52,771 nucleotides of DNA, from positions 1 to 52,771 of the forward strand of contig CALLAT010000085.1 of NCBI GenBank assembly GCA_938002085.1. The letters are read 5' to 3'. Both the position numbers and the translations under genes were made by a program. Below are positions 45,461-52,771 of this stretch, one piece after another. The DNA is from an uncultured Pseudanabaenaceae cyanobacterium. GTDB taxonomy: Bacteria > Cyanobacteriota > Cyanobacteriia > PCC-9006 > JAAUQQ01. Under the pieces are notes generated by a model. It searched no databases. It had not been told where the DNA came from and saw only the letters and a list, made by a program, of their open reading frames with translations. The stretch's first letter is position 1. Every line of letters begins with the position of its first letter.

Positions 45461-47023
45461 CTACTCGCCTGAGCCCGATTTCTCCTGTACTCCACGCATA
45501 ATGCGGGACAGCTCATTACTTTCGTTGATGGAGATTCGAGTGGGAGCTCCACTAATAATGCGTTCTAGATTGCGGAAGTTGTCTTTAATTTCTGGACCGT
45601 TGCTACTGATGCTGAATTCTCGGATTCCCTTGTCATGCATAGAGCCACGCATCTTAAAGACGTTAATGGCTCGGGACATTTCACCGCCAATTTCAACGTA
45701 TTGCAGCAGGAGGATCGTGTCCGTAATCGTCGAGATTTGGGAGTCCGTAATGGAGTGGGACCCCATGAATTGATCCGTGGTGTTTGTGAAGAAACCCGTT
45801 ATTTCTTCCTGCTTTGCATAGCCTGTAACGCCAATGACAAACTGGCGGAAGGAATTACTGCTAACGCCTCGATCCAAGGCTGAGAGGGAGTCGATCGCAA
45901 TGCGAGCAGGTTTGAACTCGCTAATCTCTGACTTAATCGTTTGTAGATGGTCTTCTAAGCCCGCCGATTCGGGGTAAGCACAAATGATTTTGAGTAGTCC
46001 CTGACGTTCGAACTCTTCGCAGTCAATGCCCCAGGAATAGGCGTTGCGTAGAAGTTGGGCGCGGGACTCCTCGTAGGCAAAAAGGATGGCGCGATCGCCA
46101 TTCTTGCAGGCATTTTCGATGAATTTGCTCACCAGCAAGGTTTTACCTGTTCCCGTGGCTCCCGTGGCCAAAATAATCGAGTCTTTGAAGAAGCCACCAC
46201 CACACATCTCATCCAGCTTGGTCACACCTGAAGAGACGCGCACATTGGAGGAACGCTGGGTCAAGCGCATGGCTCCCAAGGGGAAAATACTGATGCCGTC
46301 GTGGTTCATTGTGAAGGGATATTCTCCCTTCATGTGGGTGGTGCCCCGCAGCTTGAGGATCTCAATGGTGCGACGACGGCGCTCTCCTTCTAAGACGTTG
46401 CGAACGATGACGACGTTGTCAGAGACAAATTCTTCGACGCCAAAACGAGCGACTTTGCCGTATTCCTCCTCGCGTTCCGTTGTCATCACAGTGGTGACTC
46501 CCACCTGCTTAAGGCGAGCCACGAGACGGTAGATCTCTCGTCGAACAACAGATGCAGCATCGTATTGCTGAAAGACTGCCGTGATGGAATCTATGACCAC
46601 GCGTTTCGCTTGGTACTTCTTGATTGCATACTGAATGCGCTCAATGAGGGCAGATAGATCGAAGTTGCCCACTATCTCTTGGCCATCTGGGTCAGGAGAG
46701 GCATCAAGAATGAAGAGTTTTCCCTCTTCAATCATGGTCTTTAGATCCCAGCCGATGCTCTCGGCATTTTGGATAATGTCTGCCGGGGATTCCTCGAAGG
46801 TGACAAAGATTCCTGCTTCGTCAAAATGCCGGATGCCATTGAACAAAAATTGACCGGAAAACATGGTTTTACCGGTACCCGAAGTGCCACTCACCAGAGT
46901 GGTTCGCCCTTTGGGTAGGCCCCCATGGCTGATGTCGTCGAACCCCTCCACCATGGTTCGGATTTTTTTGATGCTGCGGCGGCTGGGAGTTGCCGATGAA
47001 CCAGCTGACACGAAGGGGGGCAT
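45461..47023 (-). CDS. kaiC: Circadian clock ATPase/kinase KaiC
   Basis: A 520-residue, two-domain RecA-like protein that is the core of the cyanobacterial clock. The first domain has Walker A GTSGTGKT (K52) and the catalytic pair in TFEESPADI. The second has GATGTGKT and the autophosphorylation site in ITDSQISTITDTI, corresponding to Ser431 and Thr432. Length matches the 519-residue standard with numbering preserved. It forms hexamers whose phosphorylation is driven by KaiA and opposed by KaiB. It is the last gene of kaiA-kaiB-kaiB-kaiC on the reverse strand, 229 bases after the second kaiB. Confidence 0.97.
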   Translation of the reverse strand: MPPFVSAGSSATPSRRSIKKIRTMVEGFDDISHGGLPKGRTTLVSGTSGTGKTMFSGQFLFNGIRHFDEAGIFVTFEESPADIIQNAESIGWDLKTMIEEGKLFILDASPDPDGQEIVGNFDLSALIERIQYAIKKYQAKRVVIDSITAVFQQYDAASVVRREIYRLVARLKQVGVTTVMTTEREEEYGKVARFGVEEFVSDNVVIVRNVLEGERRRRTIEILKLRGTTHMKGEYPFTMNHDGISIFPLGAMRLTQRSSNVRVSSGVTKLDEMCGGGFFKDSIILATGATGTGKTLLVSKFIENACKNGDRAILFAYEESRAQLLRNAYSWGIDCEEFERQGLLKIICAYPESAGLEDHLQTIKSEISEFKPARIAIDSLSALDRGVSSNSFRQFVIGVTGYAKQEEITGFFTNTTDQFMGSHSITDSQISTITDTILLLQYVEIGGEMSRAINVFKMRGSMHDKGIREFSISSNGPEIKDNFRNLERIISGAPTRISINESNELSRIMRGVQEKSGSGE

Positions 47024-47252
47024 AAGGTTATATAAACGAAAACCATGGCAGAGCCCATTATAGGCTGCTGCGGTGTTGGTATTCTCTCGGCCAAAGTCTG
47101 TGCTCTATTGGGGAAACCTTTGTTTGAGGCTCGCGAAAACTTCTCAGAGCCATTGCCCTGGCTCCTGGCTCCTGGCTTCTAGCTCATTTCAACGATGCGA
47201 TCGCTCCTCTTGCGCCATCCAAATACTGGCAGGGGCCAACCTTCCTGGAAGG

Positions 47253-47570
47253 TTAAGTCCCTGGTAGAGGGGATTGCTGCAAATTTTCGTAGAGTAAATC
47301 CAATCCGATAAGCACGCGTTGACGATCAGAAAGGTCGCCAATGATGCGACGCATGGGGGGAGGGAGAATTTTGGCTAAAGTAGGCGTCGCGAGAATCTTG
47401 TCTTCCTCGGCCAGCTGCGGATTTTTCAGGACATCAATCACTTTGAGGGCATATACCCCCTGAAACTCATGTTCAAGAATGTCCTGCAAAGTGCGTAATG
47501 CCCGAGTTGATGATGCGGCATTACCTGCGACGTAAAGCTTGAGAATGTAAGTTGTCTTTAGGTAGGCCAT
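47253..47570 (-). CDS. kaiB: Circadian clock protein KaiB, copy next to kaiC
   Basis: A 105-residue thioredoxin-like, fold-switching protein from the ATG at 47570 ([20 protein letters not shown]); the frame is open 21 codons upstream without family content. Core identical to standard Kai[21 protein letters not shown] and [14 protein letters not shown]. Its tail is longer ([13 protein letters not shown]) and lacks the acidic end of typical KaiB. It binds KaiC in its rare fold and sequesters KaiA. It is the second of two tandem kaiB genes, 100 bases after the first. Confidence 0.95.
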   Translation of the reverse strand: MAYLKTTYILKLYVAGNAASSTRALRTLQDILEHEFQGVYALKVIDVLKNPQLAEEDKILATPTLAKILPPPMRRIIGDLSDRQRVLIGLDLLYENLQQSPLPGT

Positions 47571-47670
47571 GCGTGAATGAATGAGAGGACGATTTAAAGT
47601 TGCATGGCGTATGTCAGCTAATGCTTGTGACAAAGCGTCGTAACAATATTGATGGGATAGGAACTGAGTA

Positions 47671-47976
47671 CTACAGTCCTAGTCCGTCATTGAGAAGATC
47701 TAGGCCGACTAAAACCCGCTCTCTATTGGATAGATCCCCGATGATTCGTCGAACAGGTGGAGGGAGGATTTTCGACAATGTTGGTGTCGCAAGGATCTTG
47801 TCTTCTTCTGCCAGTTGGGGATTTTTCAGAACGTCAATGACCTTCAAGGTATAAACCCCTTGATACTCATTTTCGAGGATGTTCTTTAGCGTATGCAGGG
47901 CTCTGGATGAATTGGGTGTATTGCCTGCAACGTATAGCTTGAGGACGTAGGTTTTCTTGAGGGATGCCATGCTCAT
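47671..47976 (-). CDS. kaiB: Circadian clock protein KaiB, copy next to kaiA
   Basis: A 101-residue KaiB (99 if the second [12 protein letters not shown], is used). The N-terminus [20 protein letters not shown] is closest to the standard KaiB start, and the core [20 protein letters not shown] is unchanged. It ends early at LLNDGLGL, without the acidic tail of typical KaiB. The DNA differs from the other copy at many synonymous positions, so the duplication is not recent. It is the first of two kaiB genes between kaiA and kaiC. Confidence 0.94.
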   Translation of the reverse strand: MSMASLKKTYVLKLYVAGNTPNSSRALHTLKNILENEYQGVYTLKVIDVLKNPQLAEEDKILATPTLSKILPPPVRRIIGDLSNRERVLVGLDLLNDGLGL

Positions 47977-48434
47977 GACGAAGGCTCCAAAATAGGGCTA
48001 GAGCATTGAACAAAATCACAATGCGTTCACGCTGTTTGTTTAAGGGAAAGAAGGGGGGATGGGGGAATGCTCAAGTTCAGCCTGGGCAAACGAGGAAGGA
48101 TAGCTCGGCCGTTATTGGGACGCGCGCTGATGTTTGAGCAATTGATATTTCTAAGACGAAACTCTAACCTGCTTAATAGTGTTTCAAACTAAGTGAAAAA
48201 CCTGAAAACCGTATCGTTTTTGAGCTGAGACCTCAGAACCAAACCCCCTCCTTGGCTCGCTTCTGCTCGCCACATAGCCTTAAAAACTATGCGTTTTTGA
48301 ACAGCTCATTAGAATTAGGTCTGCCTAAAACTATCTAAGGGATGAACAGCTGATGGAACGCTCAGCCCAAGACCTTAAGAGTTGTTAGACCTAAGGAACA
48401 TTGATCGATTTCATCTCCAGATAACCCCCCAGTA
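47977..48434. other. Intergenic region between kaiA and kaiB
   Basis: About 460 bases with no gene recognised. It probably contains the promoter of the kaiB-kaiB-kaiC operon. Two imperfect copies of an AAC-N5-CGTTTTTGA motif occur near 48208 and 48285; their meaning is unknown. Confidence 0.45.
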
Positions 48435-49265
48435 CTAATCTCTTGGAATAGAGCGACGATACATCTCACAAAGATGGGAAATTATGTCTAGCAAAGTTAG
48501 GCGATAATTTATCAGGATTGCCTCGTTTCTCCCTTCTAATTTTAGCTGTTTCGAATAGTCGTCGATGAGTTTCATATGAATCTCAACAATCTGTGTTACA
48601 GAAATATCAGTAAAGAAGCATAGATTCACGAACGCGTCGATGAGCAGGTTTAATTCAGTCGTGTCGCTGAAGTAGGTAAGTAAAATGCCTTGGTATTTCG
48701 CAGTGAGCTCGTCGAGCAGTTGTTGCTGATTCTCCTCGCTGAGGTTGCGGTAGAAATTGATTGAATTGCGTTTGTAGTACACGCCGAGGTAGCCCAGGCG
48801 CTCTTTTAGTTTGCTGGCAAGGCGCTGCTGTTGCTCGAGAAGGACTGCTGGAGAGGGCGTTTGACTGTCAATGGGGGGGCTACTCAGGGGAAAATCAGTT
48901 TCTTTGGGGGAAAGCTGAAGGAATTGCTTGATGGCAGCATTAATTTGATCTTCCACCATCGCAATTTCCGCTGCTGGAAGGTTTACTTCAGCGCTGTGAT
49001 AGATCTCATGGTCTAAATTGCCCGAGATGATGACAATTGGGAGCAATATGCTCTCTTTGCGAAGTGCTGCAAATAGAGATGGTAATGCAGCTGTCTGGTC
49101 AATTAAGAGACAATCCACTGATTGGGCATCGCCCAAGTCTTGAATAAAGGATTGTTCTGTGGAAGCTTGCTTCAGGGTGTATTGCTGTGGATCTAAAGCT
49201 TCCTGCAGCTGCGTTAGCAGTTGCTCAGAGCTTAGCAGTGCCAGGATAGAAACGTTGGGTTGCAC
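48435..49265 (-). CDS. kaiA: Circadian clock protein KaiA
   Basis: A 276-residue protein from a GTG start at 49265. The N-terminal half is a pseudo-receiver (SVDCLLIDQTAALPSLFAAL) and the C-terminal half is the four-helix KaiC-activating domain: RLGYLGVYYKRNSINFYRNL, YFSDTTELNLLIDAFVNLCF, FFTDISVTQIVEIHMKLIDD and YSKQLKLEGRNEAILINYRL. KaiA stimulates KaiC autophosphorylation by binding its C-terminal tail. Length is within the usual range. It has its own promoter, as the next gene starts 458 bases downstream. Confidence 0.96.
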   Translation of the reverse strand: MQPNVSILALLSSEQLLTQLQEALDPQQYTLKQASTEQSFIQDLGDAQSVDCLLIDQTAALPSLFAALRKESILLPIVIISGNLDHEIYHSAEVNLPAAEIAMVEDQINAAIKQFLQLSPKETDFPLSSPPIDSQTPSPAVLLEQQQRLASKLKERLGYLGVYYKRNSINFYRNLSEENQQQLLDELTAKYQGILLTYFSDTTELNLLIDAFVNLCFFTDISVTQIVEIHMKLIDDYSKQLKLEGRNEAILINYRLTLLDIISHLCEMYRRSIPRD

Positions 49266-49471
49266 AGCAGCGGAAGCACTCGAGGATGAAATATAGCTCT
49301 TACTATAGTCTCGTTCCCAGCGCTTGTGATCTCTCTGGTGTGGGATTAAAGCCTTGGTTGGGGCAAAATTTCGGTTTTGGACGTTGTCTCAAAGTCCACT
49401 TTGGAATTGGCTGTGATGGGGAGGGACCTACTTGGCGAAAGGGGGTGCTCCTGTAGGATAAAGGGCGTTGT

Positions 49472-50935
49472 GTGTTCGGACTGGGGTCAATGGAAACGGC
49501 GTATGTGGTGGGCTTGGGAAAGTCTGGATTGGCTGCAGCGACGCTGTTGAAGGCCCAAGACTATCGAGTCGTTCTCAGTGATAGTGGGGATTCTGAGGCG
49601 TTAAGGCAACAGCAGGCTGCCCTCGCTGAAGCAGGGATTTCAGTGCGGCTTAGCGATCGCTTTAACCCTGATGTTTTGTTAGCTGAAGTTGACCCTGGGG
49701 AGGCTATTGAGCAGACAACTAATACTGCTCCTCTTGTTGTTGTCAGTCCTGGAGTGCCCTGGGATATTCCAGGTCTTGTGAAGGCTCGCGATCGCGGCTG
49801 GAGAGTTATCGGAGAACTAGCCTATGCCTGGGAGCAGCTCCAGAAACGTCCTTGGTTGTGCGTGACAGGGACCAATGGCAAGACGACTACGACGGCTTTG
49901 TTGGATGCCATCTTTAAAGTTGCGGGGTATCCCATTCAGGCCTGCGGCAATATTGGTTATGCAGCCTGTGAACTCGCTTTCCAGGCAAATTATGCTTCGG
50001 GCGTTGATGCTGGAACTGTGGAGCCTAATGATTCATCCTGGGTTTTAGCGGAGTTGAGCAGCTATCAGATTGAAGCTGGCCAAAATATTGCTCCCCGCAT
50101 CGGTGTTTGGACAACCCTGACGCCGGATCATCTCAGTCGCCATAAGACAGTCGAGAACTACGCCGCAATTAAGGCGAGCTTGCTGCAGCAATCTGAAATT
50201 CAATTGCTCAATGGTGATGATGCTTACTTGAGAGATCAGGCCGCATCCCAGTTTCCCACTGCCTATTGGACCAGTACCCAAGGTCATAATCCCGAACTTG
50301 CTCCCCTAGAGCGCAGTATCTATTTGGAAGATGGTTGGGTGAAAGTTGCTGGAGAGTCTCTGCTGGAGGCTTCTAGCTTGCGAATGCATGGCCAACATAA
50401 TCAGCAAAATCTGCTGCTGGCGGCGGGAGCAGCTCATTTAGCTGGAGTGCCCAAAGCGGCGATCGCCCAAGCCATTCGCGAATTCCCTGGGGTGCCTCAT
50501 CGTTTGGAGCAGGTGGCTCAGTGGCAGGGTATCACCTTTATCAATGACAGCAAGGCGACGAATTACGATGCCGCTGAAGTGGGCTTGGCTGCCATGACTG
50601 AACCCACGATTCTGATTGCGGGCGGTGCACCCAAGGAAGGGGACGATAGTGCCTGGATTGCCCGTATTAAAGTCCAGGCTCTGGCCGTGGTCTTGGTGGG
50701 GGATGCTGCGCCCCAATTTGCTCAGCGCATGGAAGCAGCAGGGGTTGATCGTCTGGAGGTGTTGCCTAGTTTGGCAGAGGGAGTGCCCCGTGCCGCGCGA
50801 TTGGCTGAAGAGTTAGGGGCCGGTGCTGTCTTGCTTTCTCCGGCCTGTGCCAGCTTTGACCAATATGCCAATTTTGAGCGACGAGGTGAGGATTTCCGTC
50901 AGCTGAGCGAGGCTTTCCGCGATTCTCACCATTAA
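49472..50935 (+). CDS. murD: UDP-N-acetylmuramoyl-L-alanine:D-glutamate ligase
   Basis: A 487-residue Mur ligase adding D-glutamate to UDP-MurNAc-L-Ala in the cytoplasm. The start may be the GTG at 49472 or the ATG at 49490 (METAYVVGLGKSGLAA), the latter fitting the family. Features: N-terminal VGLGKSGLAAATLL, ATP-binding CVTGTNGKTTTTALLDAIF, LAELSSYQIEAGQ, TPDHLSRH and the ligase tail with FINDSKATNYDA and GAVLLSPACASFDQYANFE. It is slightly longer than usual owing to insertions in the first domain (residues about 70-80). It stands alone between kaiA (divergent) and glgC. Confidence 0.94.
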   Translation: MFGLGSMETAYVVGLGKSGLAAATLLKAQDYRVVLSDSGDSEALRQQQAALAEAGISVRLSDRFNPDVLLAEVDPGEAIEQTTNTAPLVVVSPGVPWDIPGLVKARDRGWRVIGELAYAWEQLQKRPWLCVTGTNGKTTTTALLDAIFKVAGYPIQACGNIGYAACELAFQANYASGVDAGTVEPNDSSWVLAELSSYQIEAGQNIAPRIGVWTTLTPDHLSRHKTVENYAAIKASLLQQSEIQLLNGDDAYLRDQAASQFPTAYWTSTQGHNPELAPLERSIYLEDGWVKVAGESLLEASSLRMHGQHNQQNLLLAAGAAHLAGVPKAAIAQAIREFPGVPHRLEQVAQWQGITFINDSKATNYDAAEVGLAAMTEPTILIAGGAPKEGDDSAWIARIKVQALAVVLVGDAAPQFAQRMEAAGVDRLEVLPSLAEGVPRAARLAEELGAGAVLLSPACASFDQYANFERRGEDFRQLSEAFRDSHH

Positions 50936-51366
50936 GCGACTTGTCGTAGGCTTTTTGGCTGAATACACAGAGAATTAGGCCCAATGTCCTATGGCTTTTA
51001 GGGAGGCGATATTCAATTTAATCCATCGGATTGCTCTCGTCTAAGCAAGCCACTGTCTCATTCTTTCGAGGGATTTAGCCGTTGATCCCCTTGCCAAGGG
51101 GCCAGCGCGATCGCACACTGATAGAGGCTGACGTTACAGGTTCTTTGAAAAACTTGTGATTGCGTCATCTGGGTTACGGTCTGTAAACCCAGTGTGAACC
51201 ATGCTTAGGGTGGTTGCATCTATAGCCAGGGTTGAGAGACCAGGTGGGGAGGATGCTCAACCGTTGATGATGGGGTAGGTAAATTCCCCATGTGTCATCC
51301 AGGCTCGTTGGACCGTGACTAAGTGATCGTTGTGAACTGCGTTGGTCTGAAGAGGAGTCTTAAATA
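50936..51366. promoter_or_regulatory. Promoter/leader region of glgC
   Basis: About 430 bases between murD and glgC with no gene. A small inverted repeat ATGGGG/CCCCAT occurs around 51270-51292. The glgC promoter and an AGAGGAG ribosome site (ending about 12 bases before the GTG) are expected here. Confidence 0.45.
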
Positions 51367-52659
51367 GTGCAGAAGGTTTTAGGAATTATTTTGGGTGGTG
51401 GTGCAGGGACACGTCTGTACCCGTTGACGAAGGTAAGGGCGAAGCCAGCAGTGTCGCTGGCAGGGAAGTATCGCCTGATTGATATCCCAGTTAGCAACTG
51501 CATTAACTCTGATATTTTTAAGATTTACGTGCTGACGCAGTTCAACTCTGCATCTCTCAATCGTCACGTATCTCGCACCTACAACAATGTGGGCGGCTTC
51601 CAGGATGGCTTCGTTGAAGTCTTGGCTGCCCAGCAAACGCCCAACAACAGCGGTTGGTTCCAGGGCACAGCTGATGCTGTTCGCCAGTACGTGGACTTGC
51701 TCAAGGACTGGGATGTTGACGAGTTCATCATTCTCTCGGGCGACCATCTTTATCGCATGGATTACGGCGATTTTATTCGCCACCATCGTGAGACAGGAGC
51801 TGATGTAACCCTTTCGGTTGTGCCCATTGATGAGCAGCGCGCTTCCGATTTCGGACTGATGAAGGTTGATGATAACGGCCGCATTGTTGAATTTAGCGAG
51901 AAGCCCAAGGGGGATGACCTCAAGGCTATGGCTGTGGATACTGCTTCCATGGGGCTTGACCCAGAAGCTGCGAAGCAGAAGCCTTATATCGCTTCCATGG
52001 GCATTTATGTTTTTAAGCGCCAGGTGCTGATTGACCTGCTGGAGAATTACCCCGACCAGACTGACTTCGGCAAGGAAATCATTCCTTCTGCGTCAGATAA
52101 GTACAACCTTCAGGCCTACTTGTTTGATGGTTACTGGGAAGATATTGGAACCATTCAGGCTTTCTACGAAGCAAACTTGGCTCTGACTCAGCAGCCTACG
52201 CCTCCTTTCAGTTTCTATGATGAGAAGGCTCCTATCTATACTCGCAGTCGCTTCCTGCCTGCGACCAAGATGTGGGACTGCAATGTGACTGAATCCATGG
52301 TCAGTGAAGGTTGCATCCTCAAAGAATGCCGTATTCACCACTCCGTCCTGGGCGTTCGTTCTCGGGTTGGGTCCGGTAGCGTCATTCAAGATGCCATGCT
52401 CATGGGAGCTGACTATTACCAGACTCCCCAGGTCCGTCGCGAAGGACGTTCCGAGGGCCAAGTGCCTGTGGGGATTGGTTCGAACACCACGATTCGCGGT
52501 GCCATCGTTGATAAGAATGCTTGCATTGGCGACAATGTGCAGATTATCAATAAGGACCGAGTGCAAGAAGCTCAGCGCGAAGATCAGGGCTTCTATATTC
52601 GTAGTGGCATTGTTGTGGTTCAGAAGAATGCTGTGATTCCCGATGGCACTATCATCTAG
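51367..52659 (+). CDS. glgC: Glucose-1-phosphate adenylyltransferase
   Basis: A 430-residue ADP-glucose pyrophosphorylase, the committed step of glycogen synthesis. The start is GTG at 51367, with AGAGGAG upstream. Features: [66 protein letters not shown] and the C-terminal beta-helix ([20 protein letters not shown]) ending [19 protein letters not shown]. Length is standard. Plant- and cyanobacterial-type allosteric lysines near the end ([17 protein letters not shown]-like region) are present. A strong hairpin lies just after the gene. Confidence 0.97.
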   Translation: MQKVLGIILGGGAGTRLYPLTKVRAKPAVSLAGKYRLIDIPVSNCINSDIFKIYVLTQFNSASLNRHVSRTYNNVGGFQDGFVEVLAAQQTPNNSGWFQGTADAVRQYVDLLKDWDVDEFIILSGDHLYRMDYGDFIRHHRETGADVTLSVVPIDEQRASDFGLMKVDDNGRIVEFSEKPKGDDLKAMAVDTASMGLDPEAAKQKPYIASMGIYVFKRQVLIDLLENYPDQTDFGKEIIPSASDKYNLQAYLFDGYWEDIGTIQAFYEANLALTQQPTPPFSFYDEKAPIYTRSRFLPATKMWDCNVTESMVSEGCILKECRIHHSVLGVRSRVGSGSVIQDAMLMGADYYQTPQVRREGRSEGQVPVGIGSNTTIRGAIVDKNACIGDNVQIINKDRVQEAQREDQGFYIRSGIVVVQKNAVIPDGTII

Positions 52660-52741
52660 GAATGCGCCGTTAGGGGGGATGTAGTTAGCGGTGATTTCTT
52701 CGGAATCTTGCGAAGCTCTCGCCATAATGGCTGTCGGATTG

Positions 52742-52771
52742 CCGGGCAGGGGAGAATTCTCCCCTGCCCGG
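52742..52771 (+). terminator. Perfect palindromic hairpin after glgC at window end
   Basis: Arms CCGGGCAGGGGAGAA (52742-52756) and TTCTCCCCTGCCCGG (52757-52771) are exact reverse complements with no separating base, so the apex opens to form a short loop. It is 83 bases past the glgC stop. The window ends here, so a U-tract cannot be judged. Confidence 0.75.

Overview
The window is chromosomal DNA of a phycoerythrin-containing cyanobacterium. The evidence is complete sets of phycoerythrin (cpeB/cpeA) and phycocyanin (cpcB/cpcA) genes, their linkers and bilin lyases, pebA/pebB, nblA, a kaiABC clock locus, and recurrent HIP1-type GCGATCGC octamers. The species cannot be named from the sequence. 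Phycoerythrin I with five predicted bilins, a CpcL-type linker and HIP1 sites fit a Leptolyngbya-, Pseudanabaena- or Acaryochloris-like lineage better than marine Synechococcus, but this is inference.

Layout. (1) 0.1-7.5 kb: a RecB-like nuclease/helicase fusion, a three-gene ABC importer of the nitrate/sulfonate/taurine type, and a decayed short-chain dehydrogenase. (2) 7.6-12.9 kb: a signalling group with a GAF protein, a CheY-like regulator, a REC-GAF-PAS histidine kinase and, divergently, a PatA/PixG-like regulator. (3) 13-14.3 kb: bioA. (4) 14.5-39.0 kb: a phycobilisome-rod island. In order it holds a CpcS/CpcU-type lyase, nblA (59 aa, reverse strand), a small coiled-coil protein, a HEAT-repeat protein, cpeZ, cpeY, cpeA and cpeB (one reverse-strand operon), an orphan phycobiliprotein-like gene, a CpeE-like linker, a YciO/Sua5 gene, pebB, pebA, a second CpcS/CpeS-type lyase, a MITE-like element, a pentapeptide-repeat gene, cpcL, cpeC, cpeD, cpeE, cpeS, cpeT, cpeR, cpcB, cpcA, cpcE and cpcF. 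(5) 39-45 kb: a DUF1460 amidase-like protein, hemB, a DUF427 protein, a Crp/Fnr regulator and an RlpA-like protein. (6) 45.5-49.3 kb: kaiC, two tandem kaiB genes and kaiA, all on the reverse strand. (7) 49.5-52.7 kb: murD and glgC, ending in a strong hairpin.

How the genes work together. PebA and PebB make phycoerythrobilin from biliverdin. CpeS, CpeT, CpeY/CpeZ, the other CpcS-type lyases and CpcE/CpcF attach bilins to the phycoerythrin and phycocyanin subunits. CpeC, CpeD, CpeE and the extra CpeE-like linker stack phycoerythrin. CpcL, whose C-terminus is hydrophobic, can hold a rod on the membrane without an allophycocyanin core. CpeR is the activator of phycoerythrin genes and NblA marks rods for degradation. 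No allophycocyanin, ApcE, CpcC, CpcD or soluble-type CpcG gene lies in the window, so the island looks like a nearly self-sufficient kit for a membrane-attached phycoerythrin/phycocyanin rod.

The most interesting points are this rod-only composition, the orphan phycobiliprotein-like protein, the second CpeE-like linker, the tandem kaiB genes, a cyanobacteriochrome-like GAF domain without the usual chromophore cysteine, and the decayed dehydrogenase.
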